Below are positions 23,847-36,749 of a DNA stretch of 64,000 nt, piece by piece. Position 1 is the first letter of the stretch, and each line of letters starts with the position of its first letter. A model generated the notes under the pieces. It was given only the letters and a program-made list of their open reading frames with translations, ran no database searches and was not told where the DNA came from. Made by a program: the position numbers and the translations under genes. The stretch is from Dysidea avara (taxonomy: Eukaryota; Porifera; Demospongiae; Dictyoceratida; Dysideidae): positions 18,467,863-18,531,862 of the forward strand of contig NC_089280.1 of NCBI RefSeq assembly GCF_963678975.1. The letters are read 5' to 3'.

Positions 23847-24456
23847 CACTGTTAAAACGAGGTGTTACAGGTACACCCATCGTAAAGGTGTTCATGTACA
23901 CCCATGGTATTTACAACACCCTAGGGGAGTATTGTAGCACTTGGGGTGTTTTTGAACACCACAAATGTCATTTTACTCCCCAATAATAGCTAAGCCACTG
24001 TAAGGGTGTTTGCCTACACCTAGGTATATTGAAACCCACAATTGGATGCTTCTATTAAAAATTAGGTTATAAGTACAGTTTGCTAACTTCTATAAGAGTG
24101 ACTTGGAAACAACTATGTGGTAAGTATAAGGTGTTGCAAATATATTATTGCGTACTGCTAATGTGCTTTGTTGTTGGTAGTCATTGAGTATAAATTGAAA
24201 TCAACATGAAGGTTACTGGAATGCTATAGCAAGCCTACATTTCTTTTCAACAAAATGCCACCATGGAGAGCACTAGAACACCTTTATAACTATTCCTAGA
24301 ACACCCTTAGGGAGTGTTGCAATGCCCTTGTAACACCTTTTAGTTGCTCCTAGAGCACCCTTGGGGAGTACTACAACTCCCTTCAAAGGAGTTTAATTTA
24401 AACAGCAGTTAGAACTCCCCCAAAGGTGATTGGATTACACCCTATTTTTAACAGTG
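23847..24456. mobile_element. Inverted-repeat element, CACTGTTAAAA ends
   Basis: The ends CACTGTTAAAACGAGGTGTT and, in complement, CACTGTTAAAAATAGGGTGT match over about 20 bp. The interior repeats short units such as AACACCCTTAGGGAGT and their complements several times. No target duplication is clear and there is no coding capacity. Confidence 0.6.
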
Positions 24457-24459
24457 CTC

Positions 24460-26490
24460 TTAATCAGTATTTTTATGTGCAGTAAATAGATCATGACCTT
24501 TTGTACTGAAGTTATGTCTGTTCTCAATCACTTCTGCTGAATCACTTCTGTCTATACCTTTTATTATTTTCACTGAAATGACCATTGAATCAACTTCTTT
24601 AAGATACAGGGGTGTATGTTATTCTCTTACACTTGTATAATGCTCCTCTTGCATGAGAATTTTGGTAACCTTGCAATTAATTTTAGCATGCAAGAGAAAA
24701 CTTTCAATGATATTAAGGTGCTACATACCAGTCTTTTTGAGACCAAATTTGCAAGAAAGGTCATTCACACACCAAATTTTACCACTTTAATTATTCATAA
24801 CTTAATTTAGATTTGAAACAAGTTACTGCTTGAAATTTTGTCAGCTGTGAGCCATAACATAGAGCATTGGAGGAAGAAAATTTCACATGTTTGAAACAAA
24901 GTTATTCAAACAATTGCATGTGGAAGATGCAAATCCATGCAGCCTTTAACAGCATCCATTGCATTATATTGCATAAACAAAATTAGACTTAAAAGTCTTT
25001 CCTGCTGCCACCTATTTGCTCCACTAATGTTTTCCTCAATTGGCATTTATCAACAGCATATGTTGTGGTTAGCAATAGCATGCCATATGAATATGTGTGG
25101 CACACAGTGTGTTGGGTACAAATTTGGTTCTACAAATAATTCATAATAGTGCATGCTAAATGTACTGTTTGTACAGTATTTGCATATATATATTGCATAT
25201 ACGTATACAGCCAGTGTTCTATGAAATGCAGTGGTAGACAGGGTCAGTGCTCAGCTACAACAAATCCATGACAGTCAAGCTGTGAAAAGGGTGCATGTAC
25301 AACTGTATCATTCAGAGTCAGCTATAAACTAAAAGTAAAGTGTATTGGTCTAGTTAAAATTTAATCATTGGAGCAATTTCTTGGTTGCTGATTTTGATTT
25401 ACTTCATAGTTGGCTATTCTGTCTGCAGTTTGGCTATTTTGGCATGGATCTCATCATTAACTACTTTACATGTGCTCTACTCAAGGCAGAAATCAAGCTA
25501 ATGTTCAAAACACAACTTATACAATTACTTATATCTAAAACCATTTAGTTGATGAGATTACATTAATTTAACTACTATAAATTTACTTAATCGCTCAACA
25601 TAAAAATAATAGTGAACTTGCCCATCCCAGTTGCCTGCCTTATTAAGGAGTTGGTTGCATTAAACATGTTAATGTCACTGTATACACAAATGACACAGTT
25701 AGAAGACTGTTATACAATGGTCAGTTAAATCAGGTGGCCTTATTATACAGTGATCCATTTAGACAGGTTTTACTGTATAGTTCAATATTAGAAGTATTGT
25801 GCAATCACAAATACAGTAAAATACCTACAGTAAAGCAAACAGGCGTAACATGGAATGTGATCAAAGGAATCTAATGAAACTTGGTGTATGACTTTGACTC
25901 ATAATGCACTGCCTTTGTGCCAATTTTGAAGAAATTTGAAAAGAGTGGGTTAACATTTTAATTTATTAATTTTTGATACTTTAGCATGGAATGACCAAAA
26001 TACTAGAGTTTCCTGTGTTAATATCCCAATTTTCCCAATGCTGACGGAGGTCTAGCAGGTGGTTTTGAGTAGTCCATAGTATGGAGAAACATTTTGGGAC
26101 ATAAAATAAACTATAGACCACATTGCAAGGTTCAGCTAAAAAAAGTCCCTTCTTCTGCCGGACTATAAGCACATATTTCATGTATACGACTAGTAATAAA
26201 CCTGGTATACACCCTGTCGCTAGTAAAATTATAACGAGTGCAAATGTATTGTTTAGAAATGCAACTACTGAAAATTGGTCAGTGAATTGGACAACTGTCA
26301 ATTGCCCCAGGGGTGGGGACAAGAAGCAATGTCAAATTCCCACTTGGGGTGTGGGGACACCCGGGGGGGAGGGGGGGTGGGACATGAAATTGACAAGTGT
26401 ACAATCTCTAAGTGGAGATAGTGATATCTAATATTAATATGTGCCATTCTGGATAATAGGGTCTATGAGGATGAGACTATAACAGAACAT
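24460..26490. other. No supported gene
   Basis: Short ORFs are chance or repeat-derived. About 25700-25777 ends in GTTTTACTGTA after GGTGGCC-type sequence, resembling one end of the CAGTGAAACCTC MITE family (see 58069-58244). 26290-26400 is the second copy of the 22160-22270 repeat. Confidence 0.5.
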
Positions 26491-26498
26491 ATACACAA

Positions 26499-28212
26499 CA
26501 GGGGCGGATCTAGGATTTCAGAAGGGGGGGTGCTAACATGGACATTTAGGCAAGATAGTTGATACAACTAGTGTGAGAAGCACACTCAGCATGTGGAGCA
26601 TGCTCTATCTAGGAGGTCTGGGGGCATGCTCCCACAGGAAAATTTTTGCAAATTTGGCCTATTGAATTTGGTAGTAACTTTGAGTGAAAAATGATGTCAC
26701 TTCGTTTATGTGATACCATTATTCCCCTACAGCTTGTCAATATAACTATAAAGGAAGCAGCCATGTAGCTAAAATTCAATCTTAGACTAACATCTTAAAG
26801 AACTAGTATATAGTGGAAACATATGGATATCAGCTGCACATGATCAAATTTAGTGTTTTGAAGTATAGCATAATTTACAGTCTCATGGCTCAAACTACAC
26901 TAGCTAGCTGTCCAAACAGTAGAGAGGGTAAGTGTGAGTGGAAAGAGCAAGTAGACTGACTCACCAGTGTGTGGAGTGCATGTACGTATACACTCAGCTG
27001 TATAGAATTCTCCAGCTAGGGGGGCTCTAGATCTGGTGGCATATATACTCCCGGACCCCCTGGAAATTTTTTGGAAAATGGCTATCACAAGATTGAATCT
27101 TGAAGCTATTTTTAACCAAATGTGGGTACAAGTTCAAACAAACAGAACTATACACTGCTTCTTGTTATTGGATTTTAAGAAAATGTATAATAGTGGCTCG
27201 TCATAGAGAATAAAGAGTATGTAGTTAATTGAATGTAAGGTCAAGGAGAATATTTAAAATACAGAATTGGATCTACTTCATATATAGCCACTGCTCTGAA
27301 GTGCAGGTTGCTATTTCAATCTAACTTTTTAAAATGATGGATCCACCCATCATTATAATTGTTTTACAACTATAGTCTACAAATACAACTAGTTAATTTT
27401 GGCCACAACAAACCCCTTTTAGCACACAATATATGATCATGAGCAACATAAATGCTGCAGTATCATTTAAGCTTAAAGTTGAGTGTCAAGGGATTTGATA
27501 GTGCAAACTCCAAAGCTGCTAGATTTAGACAAATATAGCATGGGATTTGATCAAGTAAGGGAAACAAAAATGAACAGCTCTCAGATGTTGCAGCCTTGTG
27601 AACTTTATAAAGCTAAGAAATTCACTATTATATTAGACTATTGTTTTACTTGCAAGAGAAGTATTTCAATCCAAGAATCAAGTTTGTAGCAGAGCCTAAA
27701 AAAAACTTAAACTGTTTGACAGAAAAGGTTATTTTCAGAATAGGCTTTTGATTAATAATGTTTTATACAATTTATAGTACATTAAAGGTATAAATCTTTT
27801 ACCTAAAGTGATTGGTATATGGCAGGATGTTTGGCATAATGGTGAGGGTAGCAGTGCACAGGTCTAGAAGAATAGGTTTAATTTAAACTTACACTCTGGT
27901 AACTTCTTGAAAATTATAGTTTTAATGATGGATGTTCTATTAGAGTAGTTGACTGTTCTATTAGAGTATTTCGGATTTAGCAACTTCCAAGGTAAGACTT
28001 ACTCCAAAAGTATAATTTTGAACCCCTCTTAGTAATTCTTGGGATAAGATTAGCTATTCCCTTTGCTCTTTTCATCTTTTCATTGCCCATACATTGTATA
28101 AAGTGCAACTGCACCTGTAGTACAGCTTCTAGAAGCTTCCTAGCTTGCTCATTATAACATTTTGGAAGGGGGATGCTTCAGCACTCCAAGCACCCCCCTA
28201 AATCCGCCCTTG
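26499..28212. mobile_element. Candidate 1.7-kb element with CAGGGGCGGATCTAGGA ends
   Basis: The left end CAGGGGCGGATCTAGG and the right end, in complement CAAGGGCGGATTTAGG, are inverted repeats with G-rich continuation. CACAA flanks both sides (26494-26498 and 28213-28217). The interior has a GGGGGCATGCTCCC repeat and two copies of the dispersed motif (27933-27970). A 68-codon ORF at 27483-27689 is unrecognised. It could be one element or two separate ends. Confidence 0.5.
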
Positions 28213-28334
28213 CACAAAATTGTAATACTGCATCGGCACATTTTTTATGACTGCATATAGTAATACAATTGCATAAGGTCCTATTATGTACAAGCTGATG
28301 CCTTAGAGAGTTATCATGCTACTACCTATATAGA

Positions 28335-28734
28335 TTATCCTGATCCACATTGAATAATTTCAATTTCAACATTTACATTCACAGTCAAATTCAACATGAT
28401 ATCAACTAACTCTCTCCAACAAACACGAATAATTTTGATTAAATCTGCAGACCTCTCTTTTCTTGGTCTATTGATGCTTTCCAATATAAAATGGTTAATA
28501 TATTCCTTATCTTCATTATTAAAGCGTTCTGGCAATATTTCTTCAAACTTCTGCATCATGTATTCAGCTCCTTCTACAGAAAACACATCCACTGTGTAGG
28601 ACACATGCATTTCCATTTCTCCATTTACATTGACATAACTCCTATGTTTACTAATTCCAGCAGCTTCTAAGGCAGCTTCAACATCTGGGTCATCTCTAGC
28701 TCTTAACAGGTAAACTTGATCTGTCCCATTTCTA
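28335..28734 (-). pseudogene. Unrecognised protein segment, copy A (interrupted by a transposon end)
   Basis: The minus-strand frame encodes QVYLLRARDDPDVEAALEA, AGISKHRSYVNVNGEMEMHV, SYTVDVFSVEGAEYMMQKFE and ILPERFNNEDKEYINHFILE, then stops at 28335. A plus-strand copy at 53880-54307 encodes a clearly related protein, so this was a real coding sequence. Its upstream part ends exactly where the GGGACCCGCCGATTATGC element begins (28735). I do not recognise the family. It may be an exon of a live gene or a retained fragment. Confidence 0.6.
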
Positions 28735-28933
28735 GGGACCCGCCGATTATGCTCATTATTTTACCTATTATGCTATGCTGCACTGCTCAAAAATTTACCT
28801 ATTATGTTTAAATTAATGCTCAATATTTACCTATTATGCTCAAATTATGCTCAATATTTTTACCTCAGTTCCCATGTTTTTCTAATAACTTTGCATTTTA
28901 TGGAAAAGCAGTAAGTGGTTGAAGCACAGACTG

Positions 28934-29087
28934 TAAATCCTTGCTTGTCAAAATACATGTCACAGAAAAGATCGATATACTCTAATAGAACAGTCAGCTA
29001 CCTGATAATTTTATTAGAGTTACTGACTGTTCTATTAGAGTATATCGATCTTTTTGTTGGTTATGTATTTTGATAAGCAAGGATTTA
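28934..29087. repeat. Inverted repeat whose inner arms are two dispersed-motif copies
   Basis: The outer arms TAAATCCTTGCTTGTCAAAA and its near complement enclose two motif copies in opposite orientation (28971-28999 and 29027-29052). The structure can fold into one long hairpin. Confidence 0.75.
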
Positions 29088-29160
29088 TAGCATTGCACAA
29101 CTTTTCTGCCTATTATGCTAGCATTATGCTCAATGCTTTCAGGCACCTATTATGCTTGTT

Positions 29161-29288
29161 CTATACCATATACGTATTTTGTACCGTACGCGTATGGTAC
29201 ATACCATACGCGTATGGTACGATTTTCCGTACCATACGCGTACGGTATAGGCATACGCGTATGGTACGTACCATATGCGTATTATGCC
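29161..29288. repeat. Array of ACGCGT-centred palindromes, left copy
   Basis: Units such as ACCATACGCGTATGGT are perfect palindromes and repeat four times with small variants. They are CpG-containing sites in otherwise CpG-poor DNA. An inverted copy of the whole array lies at 32248-32350. Confidence 0.85.
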
Positions 29289-29309
29289 TTTTCTCAGTGT
29301 CTTCTAGCC

Positions 29310-32220
29310 TTGCCACCACCTAGCTACAATGGGCTACCTTTAGAAGCATTTCTAGCTGAGTAAACGTAGAACACAACATAATAATCTGCTTAGCTGTAAT
29401 TATAAAATTATTCATCAGCACACACACATGCATTCATTTTTGGCCTTGCCATGCCCATGCATTTCCCACTATAGTCCTACTGATGTACCTAAATTTTATG
29501 TACATGATCTCACGTTGTCTGCAGAGCTTCACATGAATGGTACTGTGTATGCTACTTTATAGCTATCAGAAGCATGCAGGTGGTCTTATATACTCAAATT
29601 ATATAAGTGTGGATAACTGAAAATTTACAACACAATTGGGAAAATAAGCAAGGAGAGCAATTACAATGTCACCGTGCATGGTAGCTAGTAAGTTCTAACT
29701 GAATTATACATACACTGCTTGTGCAAAGCTAACAACTTGAAAAAAGAACTTTGTAAGTATTACCAGTTGTGCAACATGGCCCCTCACTGTCTTTGCATCT
29801 TTATCTACTATATACACTCTTCTTCTTTTGAGGATCCAATTTCCTGTTTGCGTACTTTTCTTGTTTATACATACTATAAATAGTACCACCACTTACATTC
29901 ATCACACTGGACCTACAGCACAAATTAAAGTGGACGTTGTTAACTTTAAAGAGTATATACATTTAGGTAAGAGTATAGCTAAACACATTGTCCCATCCAC
30001 AGTAAGTATAGTGAGTGGCTACAAGACACTTAACAATTAAACAATGCTAGATAATATACATTTGTTACTGAAATATTCATTAGAACTCATAAACTCACCA
30101 TAAAATCTCTGCCATGTTATGTTTTCCTCTTCATCTCAGTAGGCAATGTGCATGCCTCATTCAATAGTAAAGATTCAGTTTAAAAAGAATTTATTACACA
30201 TGCAATTAATTATGCTAAATTAATGCTATATGCTACAGCCAGATTTACATTAATTTGCAAACTGGAATATTGCTTTCTCTATACACTCAATGTTATTGTA
30301 TCAGCATTCTCCAGGTCTTCCTCTGTTTGAGCAATCATTACATTGTACTTCTCGAGCTCATCTGATTAAAATTGTCTGCTCAACACTCCTTTAGTACGTG
30401 CCATCAGACATAAATATCCATTTTTAAGTGGAAGTTAGTGTACTAACAAATTAAAGCTAAACAATATAGATTATGTAGCAACAATAGAATAAAATATTTA
30501 ATGAAGTAATATACATATATGTGACTGAAAAAAATTGGCTCGATTTTCCAATGGATACAAATTAATTAATATGGCTGCTATAACATATGTGCATGTGGGT
30601 ATATTGTTCTATAATTGTAGGGAAGTGTAGGCTCTTGGGCAAATCTTTTATAAGCAGAACAGACCACTGTATATAATATTATTAATCAATAATTGAAAGC
30701 ACACAATAACAACTAACTCTTACAACTACAGTATACAATATTAATATTACAAGTATGCATAATGAAATATTACATCATGTCACACCATTACATTACATCA
30801 TAAACCCTATTACAGGTAAGAAGGAGGAGTAGCATTATGTAATAATGGCCTGATTTTTGAATTTTCAGTGTATCAATTAAACAATGGATCGTGAATCCAA
30901 TAGGAAGTAATATATGTGTAGCAATTGCAGCCACAATGTCCTGTGTGTAAGAAGAAACAAAAATCAAAATTTACAATACGTTTTCAGTGTACTATGCAAC
31001 AGCTAGATAATTAACTCGACTATTCTAAAGAACATACAGTACTAGTATACCAGCTTGTGTACTTTCAAAGTAATAGCATTTCCTCTGTGGAGAAAAAAAG
31101 CACTTGTGCATTCCAGAGTGGAAAGGTAGAATGTGACAGCTTTATTACAAAGTCAACCACTCATCATAGTATTGTTGTGAAATATTACATCATCTGCAGT
31201 TTCACAATTGGTGTAACATTCCTGGAATGTCAACAATCTACAAACAGTACATAACACTATCAGTCAGTCAGCATGCAACTTACTGCTTTCAAATCTATAC
31301 TTAAACATTGTTTCAAACCATATATAAAACCTATATCACCGAGGCTGGAGTTTGATTGTGGGTTTAATTTCACTCAACTGAGGCTACCTTAAGATATGTA
31401 TGCATGGGCCCCCACTGATCATCTTTTTCATCTCTCTACTGTTGACTGGATTAATCTAATGGAAATTCTATGAGTTAATGCAAATTGGTTACTTTATTGA
31501 TACAAAAATACCAGGTTTGTTCACCGACTTGAACTGTGACTACAATAAAATGTGTTTTTGTGCATATCACACACACACACACATCACATACTTCAGCGGA
31601 GTATGTGATGTGTAGGAGACGAGATTAGTTAACTAATGGACAAATGGGTTCACACTTGCTAACTAATGGACAAATGTGGACAATCATCTCCTACATATGT
31701 ACAAATACACACTTTATTGTAGTGTGTCTGTGTAATGGCTTAGCACAAAATAAGTTTATTTAGCTCAGTATAGCACATAAATTCAATAAAATTGATGCTT
31801 TTCTATACATCCTACTACCTCTAAATAATAAAGGATGCCATGTACACCAATATATGGTCACACTGCTTGTCTTGTGTGGTTCACACATTATATCCTGAAA
31901 GTGTGCCTGCACCCCAAGGGTGTGTTGCTGGTTAAGTGTGCTATGACCACCTCAGTATTAACAGTGTAGGTTTGCATCATGCAGTAAAGCAAATTATATC
32001 TTAATTACACTTTACACTAAAGCAAAATGCATCTCAGCAACTAATCAGACCAAAATATGATTGCTCCTAGTTAGCTCGATCTTCACTGAACAGAAACCGC
32101 TAAACGAGACTAGCCCCTTCTTCCTCCCTCTTCCCCGAAAAGAAATGAAAGCAGAGTGCCATCCGGCATAGTCAATAGGTACGGCAGTGCAAAAACCTTC
32201 TGCTTGATATTATACGCAAA
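29310..32220. other. Interior of the candidate 3.66-kb element; no supported gene
   Basis: A minus-strand open segment at 29892-29704 (…NWILKRRRVYIVDKDAKTVR…) is faintly reminiscent of an OB-fold and ends at a GTAATA donor-like site, but one short segment is not enough to name it. A perfect hairpin with 13-bp arms (CATCACATACT and complement) lies at about 31579-31611. A short duplication of CTAACTAATGGACAAATG occurs at 31630-31680. Confidence 0.4.
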
Positions 32221-32247
32221 GCAGGTTAGCTATAGCCTATACTCAGA

Positions 32248-32350
32248 TGGTACGATTTTCCGTACCATACGCGTATGGTTGTACCGTACGCGTAGCTATA
32301 CGCATATGGTATGTACCATACGCGTATGGTACAAAATACGCATATGGTAT
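32248..32350. repeat. Array of ACGCGT-centred palindromes, right copy (inverted)
   Basis: It contains three ACGCGTA units plus GCATATGG variants and is the reverse complement of the left array in unit order, including the flanking TATAGAACA/TGTTCTATA sequence. Confidence 0.85.
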
Positions 32351-32391
32351 AGAACATGCTCATTATTATGCCAGCATAATCGGCGGGTCCC

Positions 32392-33220
32392 TAAATAGGG
32401 TGGGAGGGTGGGGGGAGGTAGTAATAGGGTGGGAGGGTGGGTGGGCCCAATAGGGGTATAAAATGAAGCAAGAAGACGATTGGAATCCAGAGGCCAAGTT
32501 TGGGCTCTCCATGGCCCTCAAATCACTCCAAATTGACTGAGAACACTATTGGCGAGCTCTCTGTGAAGTCCCGCCAGCTCACTACACATCATTATCACAA
32601 AGCCATGGCCATTCAATGGCACCAATCTCCCACTCGTGGCTTTGACAGGGTCGGAAGAAAGCTGCCACAGAAACCAGACTTGCCAGTCCTGAAGGAAGTA
32701 CAGTGTGGAATATGATAGTGTATTAGGCTAGCAATCCATTTCTGGTAAAAACGTAAGTTTGATAGTTTTGTGTGTGTGGAAGCCTTGTTATGTGAAATCC
32801 GGTCACATATACATTGGGAATTAACATCATGTCTATGTTCTGTAGTAATTGATACTGAGAATTTAATTAGAATTTGACAGTCCTTAAAGTCACAAGTTCA
32901 GTTCAGTATTTAATCATTTAAAGTCAGTGTAATTACAAGCATATCAATGTAATTATGATTATATTCTGTACTTTGTAAGGGTAAATTTGACTCATAAATA
33001 ATGACCTATGCTACTAATAAAAGACAAGTGAGCTTCAAAAACAGTTGCAACCCAACTAAGGGTTATGACCATGGAATGCAATGTCACTGTATGTACGCCT
33101 TTGTGCAGCTCATACACCAATAATATTATATCAAGCTCAAGCACATATCTGTGCAAGAAATAATTGTAATAATGCCAAGGAATGAAGCTGTGGTATATAC
33201 ACATTTTTTGGATATATTAT
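32392..33220. other. No supported gene
   Basis: A G-rich simple tract (GGGTGGGAGGGTGGG) lies at 32398-32445. A 71-codon ORF at 32500-32715 is unrecognised. 32770-32812 is a solo end of the TGTGACCGGATTTG family. Confidence 0.45.
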
Positions 33221-33492
33221 CCACACAAAAACAGCCAAGCTGTGAAAAAATAAAGCTGCGGCCTTAAAAAGCCTGGGTGAAAAAAAAAATTGTGAAATCA
33301 AAGGTGGCGGCCAAAAATTGGCTGCAATGATGTTAATACTAATAAATTTTAGCAATGCACAACCATTGTTAAAATTTATTAGCATTAACATTATTACAGC
33401 CATTTGTTGACCACCACCTTTGATTTCACAACTTTTTTCACCCAGGCTTTTTAAGACCGCACCTTTTTTCACAGCTTGGCTATTTTTGTGTG
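33221..33492. mobile_element. Foldback element, same family as 252-570
   Basis: The ends CCACACAAAAACAGCCAAGC and the complement of GCTTGGCTATTTTTGTGTGG match with one mismatch; the centre is near 33360. The GTGAAATCAAAGGTGG and GCGGCC segments are shared with the 252-570 copy. Confidence 0.85.
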
Positions 33493-33898
33493 GATATCAC
33501 TTCTTTTTGTAATTGCAAGTTCCAAAGCCAGCCTATGGTTGACCTTGATAATTCCTTTTAACTTTCCCCTTTACTACAGAAATCATCAAAGACTGCGTGG
33601 CTATATGAAGAACCGAAATAAGATGAATTTTGAAGTTGCGTATACCCCAATGATAGCTGGGCAGATCATAGTTCAACTCAAACTAGAGATGCCCTACCCC
33701 TACCCTGAGGGAGCTTTCACTGCAGATATGGTTAATTATCTACGGATACATGAAAACGTTTTTATTTTGATTTTTTATTATATACAGATATCATTCCCAT
33801 GGTTACCAGCACCCCTTTCCACCACCCTGACATCACAGAACTATATGAGACACTACTTCAGGCCACTGCAAGTTGCTGAGGCATTTGGCAATTGTACA

Positions 33899-33980
33899 CA
33901 GTGTGTATCTTTGTGTGTGTCTTTGTGTGTGACTTTGTGTGTGTGTCTTTGTGTATGTCTTCGTGTGCGTGTTCGTAAAT
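33899..33980 (+). repeat. Imperfect TG-rich tandem repeat
   Basis: Units of TGTGTGTCTTTG repeat with variants. They create the Cys/Val-rich end of a 175-codon ORF (33476-34003) that I do not accept as a gene. Confidence 0.8.
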
Positions 33981-34719
33981 TAATCTATATGTGGTCATCA
34001 TAAATTCTTTAGTTTTTGCTATATCTACCTTGTATATGCAATGTAGTTAATGTGATATATTTAACTTTTAAACCCTAGTTGTTGTTTACACCATAGTCAA
34101 TTCAAAGCTCAAAGTAACAAAGTTTAGTTACCCACTAAACTATTTCATCCAACCTTAGATTGTTGTAGAAGTGCTCTAGCTCTTAGACTAAGTTTAATGT
34201 AACCATGAAGAATTTTCCTAACATGACCCTACAGGCCACAGACTTGTAGGCATATATAAATTTGATCTAAAAAAATTTGACCTGCTATCTTGACTCAAAA
34301 CCTTTTATGCTATTATGCTATAGCCGTGTATGCAATTTTTAACCTTTAATGTTTCATTGGCCATGCAAGCGTTAAGCCACAGATTGCAAATACCCTATAT
34401 ATTCAGATGCTAAGATATTATCTGTTTTGTGATGGGATGTAGTTTGTGCCCACTTGCATGCAGTCTCACAGGCTAGATCATATAATATATGCAATTGCAA
34501 ATGCTGCTTGAGTATCTATACAACTAAAATATATGGCAGGTAATGTCAGTAGTTTCTAGGTATTTTGTAATTCAATTTATGGTGAAGTTTTAGTAGAGAC
34601 ATTTGCCTATTTTAGATATGTTGTGAATCACACATACATGCATATGCACACACACAGGGCTGCCCAGAGAATTTAAGGGGCCCAGGACAAAGAGTTTAAG
34701 TGGGATCCCTATATACATA

Positions 34720-34969
34720 TGTGACCGGATTTGCGAAAAGGTACCTTTTCCACACATTTTACATGTCAGCAAACAAAACATTGTAACTTTTGACTCCTCG
34801 CACCAATTAAGCTGATTTTTATATCAAACTATAACCAGATGCTGTGACTTTTCTCACAGAAATTTCAGACAGTTATATGCCATGATAAAGAAGTTACGAA
34901 ATTTCAAAGTTCAAAAATTGGGTCAAAATTTGTGTGTGAAAAAGGTACCTTTTCGCAAATCCGGTCACA
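34720..34969. mobile_element. MITE with TGTGACCGGATTTGCG ends and TA target duplication
   Basis: The inverted ends TGTGACCGGATTTGCGAAAA and complement extend into AGGTACCTTTTC. TA flanks both sides (34718-34719 and 34970-34971). At 250 bp it is the complete reference for a family also seen at 60-110, 32770-32812, 52732-52966 and 61810-61855. Confidence 0.85.
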
Positions 34970-34972
34970 TAT

Positions 34973-36600
34973 CATGTTTTAATTTTATGTACATGACTGG
35001 CAAGTCTGAACATTCCATACGCACACTCAGCATGCAAAGCATGCTCTATTTAGGGGGTCTGGGCACACCCCCAGAATTTTTTTGAAAAAATACAGTGAAA
35101 TGAGATTGAATTTTAGGAGTATTTCAGGGACCCAATTTGTTTATATTCAAGAAAATTCATAAAGTTATAAATGTTAGTAGCTAATTACTGCAGCTATACA
35201 GCTATGTATGTTTGTAACTAGGATGTTGTTTTAAAGTGCAAACTACTAGATTTATGTAGTGTATATTTGTTTTTCCCCAGGCCAGCATCTGCACAAAATT
35301 AAATCATGCAGCGCTATAGGTAGCTATAATAATCACTCTCCTAAGTACATTCTGTATGTATACAGGGGGATGCATAGCGAGGATTTTTTGAAGGAGGTTT
35401 CCAACAGCAGCATTGAGTTACCAGAAGCAGGGGTCTATCCCCAGCCACTGAGAGACTTTCGATATCAAAACTCAACAAATTGCTATATTTTATGTAAAAA
35501 TAGTACATTAATAATATAATTGCATAACTATAAGTGCCCCTGGGATGAGGTTAGAACTAGATAAAGCTACCTAGTGGAAACAGACAGCATAACACATATA
35601 AACATCTGTAAATCCCACTGGTATAGGAACCATGAATTCACTGATACAAATGGAATGACTTACAATCAAAACATTATAGATATGCATAGCAATGGGTTCA
35701 TTTTGCATGCCCAAGTGATACTGGAGTTCTATATCTTTAAACACTGCACACCAAAGCTATAGCAGTATGAGGTCATGCATAATTGTGATGTTAGAATGCT
35801 TGAAAAACTCCACTAATGAAGTTCCTTGACTATGGATGTTTACATGCATGTTCTATTAGAGTACACCTGACTGCTCTATTAGAGTATATTCCTGACTGCT
35901 CTATTAGAGTATATTAATGACCTTGATGGGGCCCTTTTCAGGCTGGGGCTCGGGGCAAAATACCTCAATCCCCCCCCCCTACACTATCTTGGTGGCCCTG
36001 CACACACACACACACACAAATAGGAATGGGGCTGAAAAATATAGTATACTCTAATAGAACACTCAAATACCCTATAAATAAAGCAGTCAACTTTGGCTAG
36101 TTGTAAATGGTGATTGGTCTAGTTGAAAAACTTAGACAAAATAGCCAGCTGTACCACAGAAATGTATAAACAAGGCTTAGCTGCATGTACATAATTATAC
36201 ATTAATTCTTTTTTTTTTTTTAATTTTGTCCCTTCAGCTTGTTAATTGCTTCCAAATCTCAATATAGTTTGTATAAAATTGCTTCCACATTTAATCTTGG
36301 TATGCTTAAATTTCAAAAATTTCCTATGCCTGGACCCCACTATATAGTTAGTCAAAAATCCTTACAGTTTTCCTCTGTACTGGCACTGTCACATGAATCC
36401 TATCTTTACTTTAACTGTTTGGACAATCATGGAAATATACAGAATAAAAAGTACTTCAAACACTATGCGTACACAATGGCGTCTTGTTATGTCCATATCC
36501 AATTTCTGCCAATAAGTTGTTATAATTATAATCTTGATGAAACAATGCAGCAATTCAAGACGGTTTGGACAGTCATCATGTCACATTATCATTGGAGAAA
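34973..36600. other. Repeats only
   Basis: 35035-35090 is a GGGGTCTGGGCACACCCCC-type dispersed repeat. Three tandem copies of the dispersed motif lie at 35851-35912 and one at 36043-36062. A 126-codon ORF at 36239-36619 runs into a foldback arm at its end and has no recognisable family, so I do not call it a gene. Confidence 0.5.
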
Positions 36601-36604
36601 GCTA

Positions 36605-36745
36605 CACAAATTCACCTGAATTGTCATAATTTAATTTTTTTGCCTTTAATCTACAATCACAGTCATTTCTTGGCCACCACCTTGGATTTCGTGTCATTTT
36701 TACTATGGCTTTTTTAGGGGCCATGCACCAATTTCTACAGTTTCG
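36605..36745. repeat. Single arm of the 252-570 foldback family
   Basis: The segment from AAATTCACCTGAATTGTC through TTGGCCACCACCTTGGATTT to GGGGCCATGCACC matches the right arm of the 252-570 element; the left arm is absent. Confidence 0.75.
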
Positions 36746-36749
36746 GTAT

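Larger units (their letters stand above)
28735..32391. mobile_element. Candidate 3.66-kb element with GGGACCCGCCGATTATGC ends and TA flanks
   Basis: The left end GGGACCCGCCGATTATGC and the right end GCATAATCGGCGGGTCCC (32374-32391) are exact 18-bp inverted repeats, each next to TA. Both ends carry, in inverted order, an array of ACGCGT-centred palindromes (29161-29288 and 32248-32350). The left side also has repeats of ACCTATTATGCTCA. The middle (29310-32220) has no recognisable transposase. The alternative is two separate short elements of one family. Confidence 0.55.

Noticed and set aside
29704..29892. Replication protein A-like OB-fold exon
   Set aside because: The resemblance is limited to about 20 residues and no neighbouring exon could be phased to it.
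33476..34003. 175-codon plus-strand ORF
   Set aside because: It starts inside a foldback element and ends in a TG-rich repeat; the middle shows no family resemblance.
36239..36619. 126-codon plus-strand ORF
   Set aside because: No recognisable domain, and its end runs into a foldback arm.
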